Shown: positions 37,064 through 49,719, numbered from the stretch's first letter. The stretch: DNA of 64,000 bases from Tragulus kanchil (GCA_022376925.1 JAIOJX010000026.1:249919330-249983329), one strand, 5' to 3'. A program made the numbers and translations. Notes: generated by a model not told the origin, from the letters alone.

Positions 37064-37109
37064 CCCTCTGTTTCTTAATTGTAGGAGTAGCTGTTAGGTA
37101 TAATGCTTT

Positions 37110-37640
37110 GGTAGCACATACGAAAAATGATTGAAAGAGCTAAATTTAAAAGTCGTGTTTATTATCACTGTAACAATGTCTCAGGCATCTAATGCAGAAG
37201 GGCTGCTGGGTCTCAGGAGAAGGCAAGAATGCAATACTGAAAATCTTTCAGTCCTCTCTCTCTCATCTTAGCATCTCTCTGTATCTGCTTCCTTCTTATT
37301 TCTCTTTCCCGCCAATGTCCTTTGCCTCTCCAGTCCAAAGAACAGACAGCAACCACCTCCAGCTCCTGGGTTAGTAGATTCTCATTCAATCTATCCACAA
37401 AAATGAGCTTGTTGTCATTATCATAAATCTGAATTCCAGAAGAGAGCGTCTGATTGGTTCCTGCCTGGTCCCGTTTGCTGTACCCAGGCGGCTGAGTCAC
37501 ACTAAATAAACATGGCTTCAGTTCAAGTAAAGGAAATTTCCCAAGTTTGTGTGGGATAATTTTGCTTAGGTGCAGAGTGTATACCCTAAAGAATGACTCA
37601 CTCAAAAAAAAAAGAAAATCTCACTTAACCAATGAGGCTT
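37110..37640 (-). other. Unassigned region with a 130-codon frame
   Basis: The minus strand is open from 37605 to 37213 (MSESFFRVYTLHLSKIIPHK at the start, GLKDFQYCILAFS at the end). I recognise no domain. The region contains a CCAATCAGA string and looks like an old repeat or LTR remnant, but I cannot assign it. Repeated at 38259-38789. Confidence 0.35.
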
Positions 37641-37997
37641 ACCAAACTAGCAGTGTAATATAGTATATTTGTTTCAAATTTTTGTATATAGATACCACCA
37701 TCATAATTTTTTCCCATTTCCAACTAAGCCATTTTAATCTGCCAAAAAAATTCACCTCTATTAGATTCACTCTTTGATCTCTTTCTGTAAATTTCTTCAA
37801 AGCCATGTGAATCCTCTATCCCCAAATTGGGCAACTCAGAACTTTCTTTTTTTTGGAGTGAAGAGTTTGGGTACAGGAGCTCCAGGAGTTCCTTGGTGGT
37901 TATTTATTCTAAAGACAAAGCTTCTATCCTCTGTTTCTTTTTTAATGAATTTTTTACAAATTTTGACCTCTTTTGGTTGATTTTTACTTATTTATTT

Positions 37998-38212
37998 TTC
38001 ATTCATTTTTATTCTTCGGCCTGTGTGCGTCTCCCATTGCAGTGGCCTTTCTTACTGCAGAGCACTGGCTCTGGGCGCATGCTGGCTCGTAATTGGATGC
38101 ACTGCTGCAGCCACTCTGTGGCACGTGGGCTCTTCCCCGGCCAGAGATCAAACCGGTGCCCCTTGCACTGCAAGCCAGACTCTTTGCCCACTGGACCACC
38201 AGAGAAGTCCTT
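37998..38212 (-). mobile_element. CHR-like SINE (duplication 13, copy B)
   Basis: Second copy of 36850-37063; it keeps the more consensus-like GGTGCCCCTTGCACTGCAAG. Confidence 0.82.
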
Positions 38213-39109
38213 CCCTCTGTTTCTTAATTGTAGGAGTAGCTGTTAGGTATAATGCTTTGGTAGCACATACGAAAAATGATTGAAAGAGCTAAATTTAAAA
38301 GTCGTGTTTATTATCACTGTAACAATGTCTCAGGCATCTAATGCAGAAGGGCTGCTGGGTCTCAGGAGAAGGCAAGAATGCAATACTGAAAATCTTTCAG
38401 TCCTCTCTCTCTCATCTTAGCATCTCTCTGTATCTGCTTCCTTCTTATTTCTCTTTCCCGCCAATGTCCTTTGCCTCTCCAGTCCAAAGAACAGACAGCA
38501 ACCACCTCCAGCTCCTGGGTTAGTAGATTCTCATTCAATCTATCCACAAAAATGAGCTTGTTGTCATTATCATAAATCTGAATTCCAGAAGAGAGCGTCT
38601 GATTGGTTCCTGCCTGGTCCCGTTTGCTGTACCCAGGCGGCTGAGTCACACTAAATAAACATGGCTTCAGTTCAAGTAAAGGAAATTTCCCAAGTTTGTG
38701 TGGGATAATTTTGCTTAGGTGCAGAGTGTATACCCTAAAGAATGACTCACTCAAAAAAAAAAGAAAATCTCACTTAACCAATGAGGCTTACCAAACTAGC
38801 AGTGTAATATAGTATATTTGTTTCAAATTTTTGTATATAGATACCACCATCATAATTTTTTCCCATTTCCAACTACCAACTATGCCATTATTTACTTAAT
38901 CTGCTTCAAATTTAAGATACCATATTTCCCTGTTCCTCAGCAATTTTCTGAAGTCAAAGGTTGATGTGTCTTATTTTTTTCTAGTATTCATTAATATACA
39001 TCTGTAACTACTAAATTAACTTGGTAAAAATGGGAAAACATTTCATGAATGGTCCATAATGACTCTCTTGTCTGAACTAACCAGGCACCTTTTTAGTCTC
39101 CTAACCAGG

Positions 39110-40035
39110 TACCTCAGATCCACCCTTGTCCATCTCCAGCCCATTATCCGTGTTGAAGCCTGAGTGATCCTTTGGGCACGCAGGTTTGATCATGCTGTCT
39201 CCCCTCCCCAGTGTAAATGGTGGCATCCCATTATGCAACCTGTGGTTCAGGTCAAGCCTTGGAGTTATCCTTGACTCCTTTTCCTTCTCCAGCACCCTTC
39301 ATCCAATTTTCCTGTGTATCATGTAGTCCCTGTCTCTGAAACATATCCAGAATCTGACCTTTCCTTGACACTCCTGCTAGCATCCTCATCAAGGCCACCA
39401 TCAGTTTCAGCTGGATTATTAATCTCGATTCTCAACTATTCTTTTTACCCTTACCCTCTTATGTCTATGTCACAGAGCTGATCCTTGTAAAACATAAATC
39501 ATGTCATATCTTTTTGCTCAAAATACTACAAGAACTTCCCATTCCATTTAGAGTCAAATGTACTTCATCTCCAAGACCCTATTACCTGCTCCCTCTAAGA
39601 TGTGTTCCCAGATCCTCACTCTTCCCTTTGCTGGCTGTTCCAGGAACACTCGTTTCTCTGCTGTTTTAAGTATTCCAAGTACCTTCTCATCTCTGGACCT
39701 TTGACTGAGCTTTTTCCTCTTCTCGGAACACTTTTATAGCTAAGTGGTTCTCACCTTTACTTCCATCTTTTGCTAAAAATTTGTCTTAACAAAAGAATCT
39801 TTCTCTGTCACCTTTTCTATAATAAAACAGGACTTCTCACACAACTGTTATTTTTTCCTGTTCCCCTGCTTCATTAATTCTCATGGTATCGCTACGTGAT
39901 ACATTATATTTTTTTAATTTTCTTTCCCTCTCTCCCTGTGTAATCCCCATGATGGCAGGGATCTTCAAACTCCACTGCTCAGAATGGTACTTGGTTCTCT
40001 ATGGATGCTAAAAGAATGCTGTTGAATGAATAATG
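39110..40035 (+). repeat. L2 LINE, long 3' portion
   Basis: The sense L2 order is clear: ACAAGAACTTCCCATTCC, AGTCAAATGTACTTCATCTC, GCTGGCTGTTCCAGGAACAC, CTCATCTCTGGACCTTTG, and the end CCATGATGGCAGGGATCTTC with GTTGAATGAATAATG. Confidence 0.75.
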
Positions 40036-40464
40036 ATGTAAGAATGAGTAAGTAAACAAATGAATAAATGAACATCATCTTCATAGCTGCATGGTCTACC
40101 TTCAGAGTCCTCCTCCAGTCTTCTGTCTTGCCATCTGTCCCCTCCTTCTCCATGTTCCAGCTGTTCTAAAACATGCCAAGTCCCATTCTGAATCCAGGGC
40201 TTTTTATCAATGCTGTTGTGTCTATTAGGAATGTACTTTCTTTTTGTCCCTTTTTGCCTGCTTAAACCTTGAAGAAGAGTTCTTGTGTCTATGGGCAAGC
40301 CAGATTCTGTGTTTTCCTAGCATTTTTCACAGTCCTCATCCCACATTTATTCTTTGATTGCCTCTGTAAGAGACTAGGATAGGGTCTTTCCCATATAGGG
40401 ACCAATAAGTATATTTGTTGATTAGATAAATAAATGCAGATGCAGGTCCTAGTAATAAAGCTGT

Positions 40465-40545
40465 AGGTAATTGTCAGTGTAACTCTGGACAAGTCACTTT
40501 CTCTCTGGCAGTCAATTTCGCTAATAGTAAAATGGGGAAGCTGGT
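40465..40545 (+). repeat. MIR fragment
   Basis: AACTCTGGACAAGTCACTTT followed by AGTAAAATGGGGAAGCTGG is the sense MIR core. Confidence 0.75.
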
Positions 40546-40559
40546 TTATAGAAGGCGCT

Positions 40560-41090
40560 TTCCAGTTTTTCCCTTCTGCCCTTTTAATTTTCCTTGGATT
40601 TGATTTGTACTCAATACATGCCTTCTGTTTAGGTGAATGAAATATAGTGAATTCAAAATGCATCCTACACACTCATTGAAGCAAACTGTTTTCTTTGTTC
40701 TTGAGCTCAAATCATTTTATAGGCAGACTTTACTCCCTGAGAGTTCTTTTTGTCTTTTTGTTCTCTGATCCTTTCTACTGGGAGGGCACAGTTATCGTGA
40801 AGCCTGTCTAACAACGAGGAAGGTAAGTTGAGTTATGGCAGAGCTCTACTAGAATTCTCTGCTGAACTTCACTCTTCCCAAAAATCATGCTGCTTTTTGA
40901 CAATGTGTTGACTCCTTTATAGGCTTTCTCTGTTACCTCATTTATCTCAATGTAAGCATGTTGAGGCCACTGTTTGCATTAAGAGACTTATTGTAAGGTC
41001 AAAGAAGGGACTGTGCCCTGTTGTTAGGAAGCAAGCCCCATAAACATATTACGGAAGGACAGTTTTCCAGTTAAAGCCCTTTAGCTCATA
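40560..41090. other. No gene seen; single-copy DNA
   Basis: Nothing clear. A weak exon-like interval at 40785-40822 ends at GAAG/GTAAGT. Confidence 0.35.
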
Positions 41091-41420
41091 TTTTTTTTTT
41101 CTTTTTAAAGATTTATTTATTTATTTGAGGAGGGTGGGGTGGGGAGGGAGGGGAGCAGGCGGGCCACTTCTATTGGTCTTTCATTTGTCCATTTTCATCC
41201 ATCTTTGTTCTTTGGCCCGTGTGGGTCTCCCATTGCAGTGGCCTCTGTTGTTGCAGAGCACCGGCTCTGGGCACGTGTGCTCCAGAGCTCCGGCTCGGTC
41301 ATTGGACACATCGGTCCAGCCACTCCATGGCACATGGGATCTTCCCAGGCCAGGGATCGAACAGGCACCCCTTGCACTGCAAGGTGGTGTCCTTACCCAC
41401 TGGACCACCAGGGAAGCCCT
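41091..41420 (-). mobile_element. GC-rich CHR-like SINE
   Basis: A T-rich start, a GGGTGGGGAGGGAGGGGAGC stretch, GGCCACTTCTATTGGTCTTT, then the antisense body to GGACCACCAGGGAAGCCCT. A short imperfect target duplication is AGCTCAT/AGCTCCT. Confidence 0.88.
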
Positions 41421-41544
41421 AGCTCCTAATCTTAAGTCTTCTTTACCTTCTAGTTTGATCTCTGAGAGTTGCAGAATTAGCAGTAAAGGACCTTATTCAA
41501 TTCAGGCCCCAGAGTCTGGAATGAAGGGACTGAAACAAACAAAA

Positions 41545-41630
41545 AAAAAAACTGAGTTGTCTAAGGTTACAGAATCACTTAGATGCAGAACTAGGAATAA
41601 AATCTAAGTCTGATTACTGGTCTGGTGTGT
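41545..41630 (-). repeat. MIR fragment
   Basis: CTAAGGTTACAGAATCACTT and GCAGAACTAGGAATAAAATC are the antisense MIR core. Confidence 0.6.
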
Positions 41631-42214
41631 TGCTAGGAACTCTTAGGTTCCTAGGAAACTCTAGGGACCTAACATCAGTTACCTAAGTTGATGAAGTGGG
41701 CATGACTAAGTTAATGCAAATCAACACTCCCACCACTGAACTCAGCACTGAATTTCAAGGCCCCACATCATAGCGTGGGGTGTTCAATTATCTCTATTTT
41801 TAAGTATTCAACAGTCAGATTGTATTACAGACCAATTTGGGCCTGATGGAGGCAGAGTATCAGCACCCAAAACCCCTTCATTTCAAATTAAAAGTAAATT
41901 GACTCCCATTTTTCTCATGGTGGCTCTTTGCTTTAGCTAGAACTTTCCCATCACATTTGAAAGCCTTTCTGTGGGAAGCTCCTGTGTGCTAAAATGTTGA
42001 CTTCAAGGCCAATTGCCTTGGTCAGAACCAATTGCCGGAGGCAAAAGATGTATTTAATTAGAAGGTTTTTGTTTCAAAAGGGAGAGCAGTTTAAGGATAT
42101 TGAAGAGTGGCTTTTCTCTGAGGAGTTATCGATCTCTAGGGAGCACTTAATCAAGCATACCTAGTGTATGTCACTGAAGAGAGAGTGCGGTGTCTTTTTG
42201 ATGCTAGGAGAGTG

Positions 42215-42425
42215 TTGTGTGAAGTCAGACTATGGAATTCTATCCTAGCATCTCCACTTTTTGCTATGTGGCCTTAGGTGAGATGCTAAATCTCGCTCTG
42301 CCTCAGTTTTTAGGTATCAAGTGGAGATTGAAAATGGTGTGTACCTGGGAGGGTTGTTGTGAGTTTTAAATGAGTTAAAACATGCTTTGGACCATGCCTA
42401 GCATGTAAAACATGTTCACCACTGT
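42215..42425 (+). repeat. MIR element
   Basis: GCTATGTGGCCTTAGGTGAG, CTGCCTCAGTTTTTAGGTAT and GGGTTGTTGTGAGTTTTAAA are a clear sense MIR. Repeated at 43293-43503. Confidence 0.88.
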
Positions 42426-43292
42426 TTTTTTTTTTAATCATAGTTATTGATACAATTCCTTTTACCTTCCTTTCTTATCTTGGAATCACATCAGTGAAAG
42501 GTGGGCAATCTCTAGGAAGAGACTCCACCCAGAGACTGGCATGACAGCAGATGCCATGTGGGAGACTTTGGGGGTCCATATACTCTTCATTGTCCCCCAG
42601 TGTTGGCAGAAGCTTTGTTGGGCCTAGACTGTTTGATTTCTCTCCCTCTGCCCAGTTCTGCTTCTTCCTCTTGCCTCCCACAGAGGTTGATCCCTGATAA
42701 ATACTCCATTTATGTTTGCAAACTCCATCTCAGCTTCTGGAGATTGCATCCAATGAAAATTGACTTCCAAAGGGTGTTCATGACATATGGTAGAAAGAAT
42801 TTGGGACAATGACAAAATGTAAAAATATGGGAAAACACTTGAATTCTCAGGCTTTCAACTTCCATATCAATAAAATGAGGATAATTATCTTTAGCATTCT
42901 ATGTATGGTGAAGGTTAAGGGAAAGAGTAAAGGGCCAAGCCCATAGTTTTTTTTCAACAGTCATCACATTTGGGAAAGCCCCCTTTCAAAAAATTTGGTG
43001 GCTCTTTGCTTTAGCTAGAACTTTCCCATCACATTTGAAAGCCTTTCTGTGGGAAGCTCCTGTGTGCTAAAATGTTGACTTCAAGGCCAATTGCCTTGGT
43101 CAGAACCAATTGCCGGAGGCAAAAGATGTATTTAATTAGAAGGTTTTTGTTTCAAAAGGGAGAGCAGTTTAAGGATATTGAAGAGTGGCTTTTCTCTGAG
43201 GAGTTATCGATCTCTAGGGAGCACTTAATCAAGCATACCTAGTGTATGTCACTGAAGAGAGAGTGCGGTGTCTTTTTGATGCTAGGAGAGTG

Positions 43293-43503
43293 TTGTGTGA
43301 AGTCAGACTATGGAATTCTATCCTAGCATCTCCACTTTTTGCTATGTGGCCTTAGGTGAGATGCTAAATCTCGCTCTGCCTCAGTTTTTAGGTATCAAGT
43401 GGAGATTGAAAATGGTGTGTACCTGGGAGGGTTGTTGTGAGTTTTAAATGAGTTAAAACATGCTTTGGACCATGCCTAGCATGTAAAACATGTTCACCAC
43501 TGT
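43293..43503 (+). repeat. MIR element (duplication 14, copy B)
   Basis: Identical to 42215-42425. Confidence 0.88.
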
Positions 43504-45345
43504 TTTTTTTTTTAATCATAGTTATTGATACAATTCCTTTTACCTTCCTTTCTTATCTTGGAATCACATCAGTGAAAGGTGGGCAATCTCTAGGAAGAGA
43601 CTCCACCCAGAGACTGGCATGACAGCAGATGCCATGTGGGAGACTTTGGGGGTCCATATACTCTTCATTGTCCCCCAGTGTTGGCAGAAGCTTTGTTGGG
43701 CCTAGACTGTTTGATTTCTCTCCCTCTGCCCAGTTCTGCTTCTTCCTCTTGCCTCCCACAGAGGTTGATCCCTGATAAATACTCCATTTATGTTTGCAAA
43801 CTCCATCTCAGCTTCTGGAGATTGCATCCAATGAAAATTGACTTCCAAAGGGTGTTCATGACATATGGTAGAAAGAATTTGGGACAATGACAAAATGTAA
43901 AAATATGGGAAAACACTTGAATTCTCAGGCTTTCAACTTCCATATCAATAAAATGAGGATAATTATCTTTAGCATTCTATGTATGGTGAAGGTTAAGGGA
44001 AAGAGTAAAGGGCCAAGCCCATAGTAGGAAATGCTGTAAGAGTTAATTTGAAATCCTCTATAGTTTACCTTTTTGTTTCCTTCAGTTTACTTTTTTCTCT
44101 TCCTTTTCCCTACCCAGTCATTTCTCTTGTCTCACATATTCCTTTTCCTCTTCATTTTCTGCTTGTTACTCTTTTTTTATTTTTTTGCTACTCTCTTTTA
44201 ATTTTAGTCTCTTAATGAGTATTGTTGAGGTCCATTTTACACACAGTAAAATGCATACATCTTAACTGTACAGGTTATGAGTACTGAAAAAGTGTATACA
44301 CATGTGGATCCACAATCACAATCAAGATGCAACATGTTTCCATCATCACAAAAGGTACAGTACGTACTCTTTTATTTTTTTTCTTGGTCTGGCATTTTTT
44401 TCTCTCAACATAATGTTTCTGGGATTATCCAAGTTTTGTGTGCACCATAGTTTGTTCCTTTACATATCAGTAGTCTATTTGTGAATGTATTGCAATGTTT
44501 CTCCACTTATCAGATGTTGGGCATTTCCTTGTTTCCAAGTTTTGGCTACCGTGAATAAATCTGCCATGAACATTTATGTACAAGCCTTTGTGTGGATGTA
44601 AGTCACCATTTCTTTTCCAGTAGAATTGCTGAATAGTATGTTAAGTGTATATTTAACTTTATAAGAAAATGCCAGTATCATGTTGCATGCCACCTAAAAA
44701 AAAAGTGTGCAAGTTTCAGTTGCCTCACATTATCCCCAACAGTTGGCATTCTCAGTTGTCTTTAACGTTCCTCATAAGTATGAACTGAATATCTCATTAT
44801 GATTTAATCTGCATTTCCCTGATGACTGATGTTTCACACTTAATAGCCTGTTGTATATTTTTTGCATTCATTTTGTTAAAATCAAATTTGCCAGATTTTG
44901 TGTTTTTTTCTTATTACTGAGTTACATAATTTTGCAGTATATTTTCAATGTAAATTATTTCTCAGGTATATATATTATAAATATTTTCTCCCAATTTTTG
45001 CCTTGTCTTTTCTTTAGATCATTTTTTGGAAAAGTTTTAAATTTTTATGAAGACCATTTTATTATTTGTTTCTTCTTTAATGCTCTTTGTATCCTATTTA
45101 TAAAACCTTTTGACTACTCCAGAGTTACAGAGACTCATATTTTCCCCTAGAAGTGTTACAGGTTTCACATTTTTAGAATTAAGCTGATAGTCCATTTCAG
45201 ATTACTTTTTATTTTTTTACATGATATAAGGTACAAGTCTAATTTTCCTTCATATTGATACTCAGTTCTAGTACCATCTGTTAAAAAGTCTTTCGTTTCC
45301 TCCATTGAATTGCTTAGTACCTTTTGTTCAAAATTGTATGACTGT

Positions 45346-45415
45346 ATATATATGTATGTGTACACACACACACACACACACATGTATACATATATATGTA
45401 CATACACACATACAT
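45346..45415. repeat. TA/CA alternating microsatellite
   Basis: Alternating purine-pyrimidine tract with (CA)10-11 in the middle. Repeated at 46426-46495. Confidence 0.92.
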
Positions 45416-45489
45416 AGAGTGTAATTTCTGTTCCATTATCTATAAGTCTATCCTTTCACCAGCAACACTGTCTTTGATTGTTACCAGGG

Positions 45490-45761
45490 TTTTTTTTTTT
45501 TTAAATTTTGGTTTCTTTTATTGGTCTGTTATTTATTTTCATCCATCTCTATTCTTTGGCCTGTGTGGGCCTCCCATCACAGTGGCCTCTCCCGTTGCAG
45601 AGCACTGGCTCTGGGCGCAGGTGCTCCAGAGTGTTGACTCGTAATTGGACACACCAGTCCAGCTGCTCTGTGGCACATGGGATCCTCCCTGTTCAGGGAT
45701 CAAATTGGTGTCCCCTGTGCTGCAAGGCGAACTCTCCACCCACTGAACCACCAGGGAAGCC
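45490..45761 (-). mobile_element. CHR-like SINE
   Basis: A T-run, then CTTTGGCCTGTGTGGGCCTC through GAACCACCAGGGAAGCCC. Repeated at 46570-46848 with a longer T-run. Confidence 0.87.
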
Positions 45762-46569
45762 CAACTCTAAGATGTGTGTATGCCCTTAGGCTTTGTTTTC
45801 CTTGTTCCCACATAGTCTTTTGGCTACTTTTTTCGTTCAAGTTGTCTTTAACGTTCCTCATAAGTATGAACTGCCATTATGATTTAATCTGCATTTCCCT
45901 GATGACTGATGTTTCACACTTAATAGCCTGTTGTATATTTTTTGCATTCATTTTGTTAAAATCAAATTTGCCAGATTTTGTGTTTTTTTCTTATTACTGA
46001 GTTACATAATTTTGCAGTATATTTTCAATGTAAATTATTTCTCAGGTATATATATTATAAATATTTTCTCCCAATTTTTGCCTTGTCTTTTCTTTAGATC
46101 ATTTTTTGGAAAAGTTTTAAATTTTTATGAAGACCATTTTATTATTTGTTTCTTCTTTAATGCTCTTTGTATCCTATTTATAAAACCTTTTGACTACTCC
46201 AGAGTTACAGAGACTCATATTTTCCCCTAGAAGTGTTACAGGTTTCACATTTTTAGAATTAAGCTGATAGTCCATTTCAGATTACTTTTTATTTTTTTAC
46301 ATGATATAAGGTACAAGTCTAATTTTCCTTCATATTGATACTCAGTTCTAGTACCATCTGTTAAAAAGTCTTTCGTTTCCTCCATTGAATTGCTTAGTAC
46401 CTTTTGTTCAAAATTGTATGACTGTATATATATGTATGTGTACACACACACACACACACACATGTATACATATATATGTACATACACACATACATAGAGT
46501 GTAATTTCTGTTCCATTATCTATAAGTCTATCCTTTCACCAGCAACACTGTCTTTGATTGTTACCAGGG

Positions 46570-46848
46570 TTTTTTTTTTTTTTTTTTTTAAATTTTGGTT
46601 TCTTTTATTGGTCTGTTATTTATTTTCATCCATCTCTATTCTTTGGCCTGTGTGGGCCTCCCATCACAGTGGCCTCTCCCGTTGCAGAGCACTGGCTCTG
46701 GGCGCAGGTGCTCCAGAGTGTTGACTCGTAATTGGACACACCAGTCCAGCTGCTCTGTGGCACATGGGATCCTCCCTGTTCAGGGATCAAATTGGTGTCC
46801 CCTGTGCTGCAAGGCGAACTCTCCACCCACTGAACCACCAGGGAAGCC
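46570..46848 (-). mobile_element. CHR-like SINE (duplication 15, copy B)
   Basis: Second copy of 45490-45761. Confidence 0.87.
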
Positions 46849-48252
46849 CAACTCTAAGATGTGTGTATGCCCTTAGGCTTTGTTTTCCTTGTTCCCACAT
46901 AGTCTTTTGGCTACTTTGGGTCCTTTGCATTTCCACATGAGTTTTAGAATCTGCTAGTCAGATTCCACAAAAAATGCCTGCTCTGATTTTCATTGGAATT
47001 TCATTGAATCTATTTAGGGGTAACTGGCATCTTAAAAATACTGTCTTCCTATCTGAGTATGAAGTATCTATTTAGATCTTACTAATTTTCTTAGTGAAAT
47101 AGTTTCGTTTTTAGTGTAGATATCTTACATATATTCTGAAACATTTACTCCTAAATGTTCTAGGTGCTATTTTAAAAGTGTATTTTTTTAGATTTCGCAT
47201 CCTAATTGTTTATTGCTAGAATAAAGAAATATAGTTGATTTTGTGTATTAATATTGTTTGATATTGAGACCTTGCTAAATAAATTCTCTTATTATAGTAG
47301 GGTTTTTTTTTATGTAGGTTTCTTAGTGTCTGTCCATGAATAATAATATCAACTAATAAAAACAGCTTTTTTTCTAATATGTATGCTTTTATTTATTTTT
47401 GTTACATTGCACTGGCAAGAAGCTGTAGTACCACAATTGAAGAGAACTGGTTTGAATGAGATCCTGTCTTGTTCCCCATCTTAGAGGAAAAACACTCAAT
47501 TGCTTACTATTAAGTCATCTGTAGGTTGTTTGTAGATGCCTTTCATTTGATCTAAAAGTTTATATTCCTAAATTGCTGAATTTTTGTTGTGAATGGGTAT
47601 TTAGATTTGTTAAATACTTGTTTTTACATCTGTTGATAAGATTGTGTGGTTTTTTCCTTTTATTTTGTTAGTAACATTTCTATCAGTTGATGTTTAAAGT
47701 GTTATGCATTTCTGAAATGAGTTTGTGTAGTAGTACCACTTACCATGGTGTATTATACCATAGATATATTGCTGGATTCAATTTGATAATATTTTCTGTT
47801 TGGAGAGGTTTTAAATTGTTGTTGTGACATAAAGATATTTAAAGTTTTTGTTTCTTATTGAGTTGGCTTTGTGCCTTTCAAGGAATTTTTTCATTTCCTC
47901 TAGTTTGTCGAACTGTGGCATAACCTTGTTCATAATATTCCCTTGCTATTCTTTTAAGAATCTGTAGTAAAATCCTCTTTCATTTCTCATGTTGGTGAGT
48001 TGTGTCTGCTTTCCTTTTACTTGTTCAGCTTGCTTACAGGTTTATCAGTGTATTATTTCAAAGTACTAGCTTTTCATTTCACTGAAGTTTTTTGTTATTT
48101 GCTTTCTAATTCATTATTTCTACTCTTTATTGCCTCCTTTCTGCTTGGCTTTTGCTCCACACCCAGAAGTTTTGAAGAAAGTTTATAGCCTTTAAATTTG
48201 GACAAATTTTTGGAACATTAAATGCTTGCATGTCTCTGTCCCCACCCCACCC

Positions 48253-48520
48253 CCTTTTTTTGGGCCACTTCTATTGGTCTTTCATTCATCTATTTTCAAC
48301 CATCTTTGTTCTTTGGCCTGTGTGGACCTCCCATCACAGCGACCTCTCTCCCCGCAGAGCACTGGCTCTGCGCGCATGCACTCCAGAGCTCCGGCTCAGT
48401 AGTTGGACACTTTGGTCCAGCTCCTCCGCGGCACGTGGGATCCTCCCAGGCCAGGGATCGAACCAGCGCCCCTTGCACTGCAAGGTGATGTCCCCACTCA
48501 CTGGACCACCAGGGAAGCCC
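48253..48520 (-). mobile_element. GC-rich CHR-like SINE
   Basis: GGCCACTTCTATTGGTCTTT through ACTGGACCACCAGGGAAGCC, with CCCCCTTTT on both flanks as the likely target duplication. Confidence 0.9.
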
Positions 48521-48620
48521 CCCTTTTCTCTTTTTGCCCTCTTCCTGGTATTCTAATCGTTTGTATGTCATGTTAGATGCTTAATGGTGCTGTTACTGTT
48601 GTTATTTAAAGCAATAAGCT

Positions 48621-48838
48621 TTAGAGGTGGTGCTAGTGGTAAAGAACCCCCCTGCCAATGCAGGAGGCATAAGAGATGTAGGTTTGATCCTTGAGTGGGA
48701 AAGATACCCTGGCAGAGGAAATGGCAACCCACTTCAGTATTCTTGCCTGGAGAATCCCATGGATAGAGGATCCTGGTGGGCTACAGTCCCTAGGGTCGCA
48801 AAGAGTCAGACATGGCTGAAGCAACTTGGCACAGCACA
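48621..48838 (+). mobile_element. Bov-tA SINE
   Basis: GGTGCTAGTGGTAAAGAACC to GCAACTTGGCACAGCAC, flanked by AAAGCAATA and AAAGTAATA as a near-perfect target duplication. Confidence 0.92.
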
Positions 48839-49216
48839 AAGTAATAGTGCAAATAGTGTATTTAGAGGCTTATAATGAAAAATGTTTAACAATTATGCAC
48901 GAAAGAGAAGAAGACAGGAGATAAGTTATGTCGTTGCTGTTCTTGTTCTTACTCCTCTCTGTGCTTCATTTTGGAGAATTAATATTGCATATTCTTTAAA
49001 TCCACCATATTTTTTCCAGTATCTAATCTGGTCTTAATTCCCTCCAGCAAAGTTGTTTATTTTAGATGGTGTCGTTTTCATGTGTTGAAATTCTGTTTAG
49101 TTCCTTTGCATACCTTCTATTTCCGTCCTCTTTGTATATATTTTCTTCTGAATTCTCTATTCCTTTTTTTTCTTTCTTTCCTCCCTCTCTCCCTTATTTC
49201 TTCCTTCCTTTCTGCT

Positions 49217-49290
49217 TCTGTGGCTTGCAGGATCTTAGTTCCCTAACCACGGCTCAAACTTGCACCCTCGGCACTGCACTGAGTTTGAGA
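49217..49290 (-). mobile_element. CHR-2-like SINE fragment
   Basis: CTGTGGCTTGCAGGATCTTA, then GTTCCCTAACCACGG and CCCTCGGCACTGCA. Repeated at about 50338-50410. Confidence 0.65.
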
Positions 49291-49526
49291 AATTACCTTC
49301 AGGCAGAACTCGTAGGAACCATAGGATTCACCTTCATCAGAGCTTCCTGTTATCTCAGCTGTTGAGAGTCTTGTGCTACCTGTTCATATAGTTTGCTCAG
49401 TTTTCTAGTTGATTATGGCTTGACAGTAAATCCAAACTTTGTTTTTTCCTAATGGCTTAAAACAGAAGTTCAAATTTTCATTTTTATCCAGGGTATACCA
49501 GCACAGAGATTAGTTAGTTTTCCAGT

Positions 49527-49530
<4 letters not shown>

Positions 49531-49556
<26 letters not shown>
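49531..49556. repeat. Poly(T) run
   Basis: About 26 T in copy A versus about 15-16 in copy B near 50647. Confidence 0.9.
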
Positions 49557-49559
<3 letters not shown>

Positions 49560-49719
49560 AGTATTTATTGGGAGTGAGCAAATTCTTACATGTTGAGCTA
49601 TTAACAGGACTGTATGTCTTAGTTTTCTTAATAAAATATCTGGGCTATAAAAATGTTTCCTCTTTTTTACTAGAAAATTCAACAGTTTCTATATTCTAAT
49701 GTAAGTTTTGTGAGTTGTT

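Larger units (their letters stand above)
36604..38903. repeat. Direct tandem duplication 13
   Basis: Copy A is 36604-37726 and copy B 37752-38875, with offset 1148-1149. The 25 bases after copy A (37727-37751) look like a degraded version of what follows copy B (38876-38903). Copies differ in the SINE near 37005/38153. About 130 bases occur three times (35506, 36604, 37752). Confidence 0.93.
41919..44025. repeat. Direct duplication 14 (1029 bp)
   Basis: Copy A is 41919-42947 and copy B 42997-44025, with constant offset 1078. The filler 42948-42996 (49 bases) is the longest of the set. Each copy contains a clear MIR element. Confidence 0.94.
44755..46917. repeat. Direct tandem duplication 15
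   Basis: Copy A is 44755-45830 and copy B 45841-46917. A net 6 bases are lost near 45873 in copy B, and a T-run near 46571 is 7 longer than at 45491. Filler 45831-45840. The unit covers L1M, a CA microsatellite and a SINE. Confidence 0.94.
44215..48240 (-). mobile_element. Long L1M remnant, minus strand, interrupted
   Basis: The antisense order runs from the 3'UTR (TACACACAGTAAAATGCATA, CAATCACAATCAAGATGCAA) through the ORF2 end, then TTTCCACATGAGTTTTAGAA and CATTGGAATTTCATTGAATC at 46930-47010, to the reverse-transcriptase part (TTCATTTCCTCTAGTTTGTC, 47890). It is old, without open frames, and is interrupted by duplication 15 and SINEs. Confidence 0.75.
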
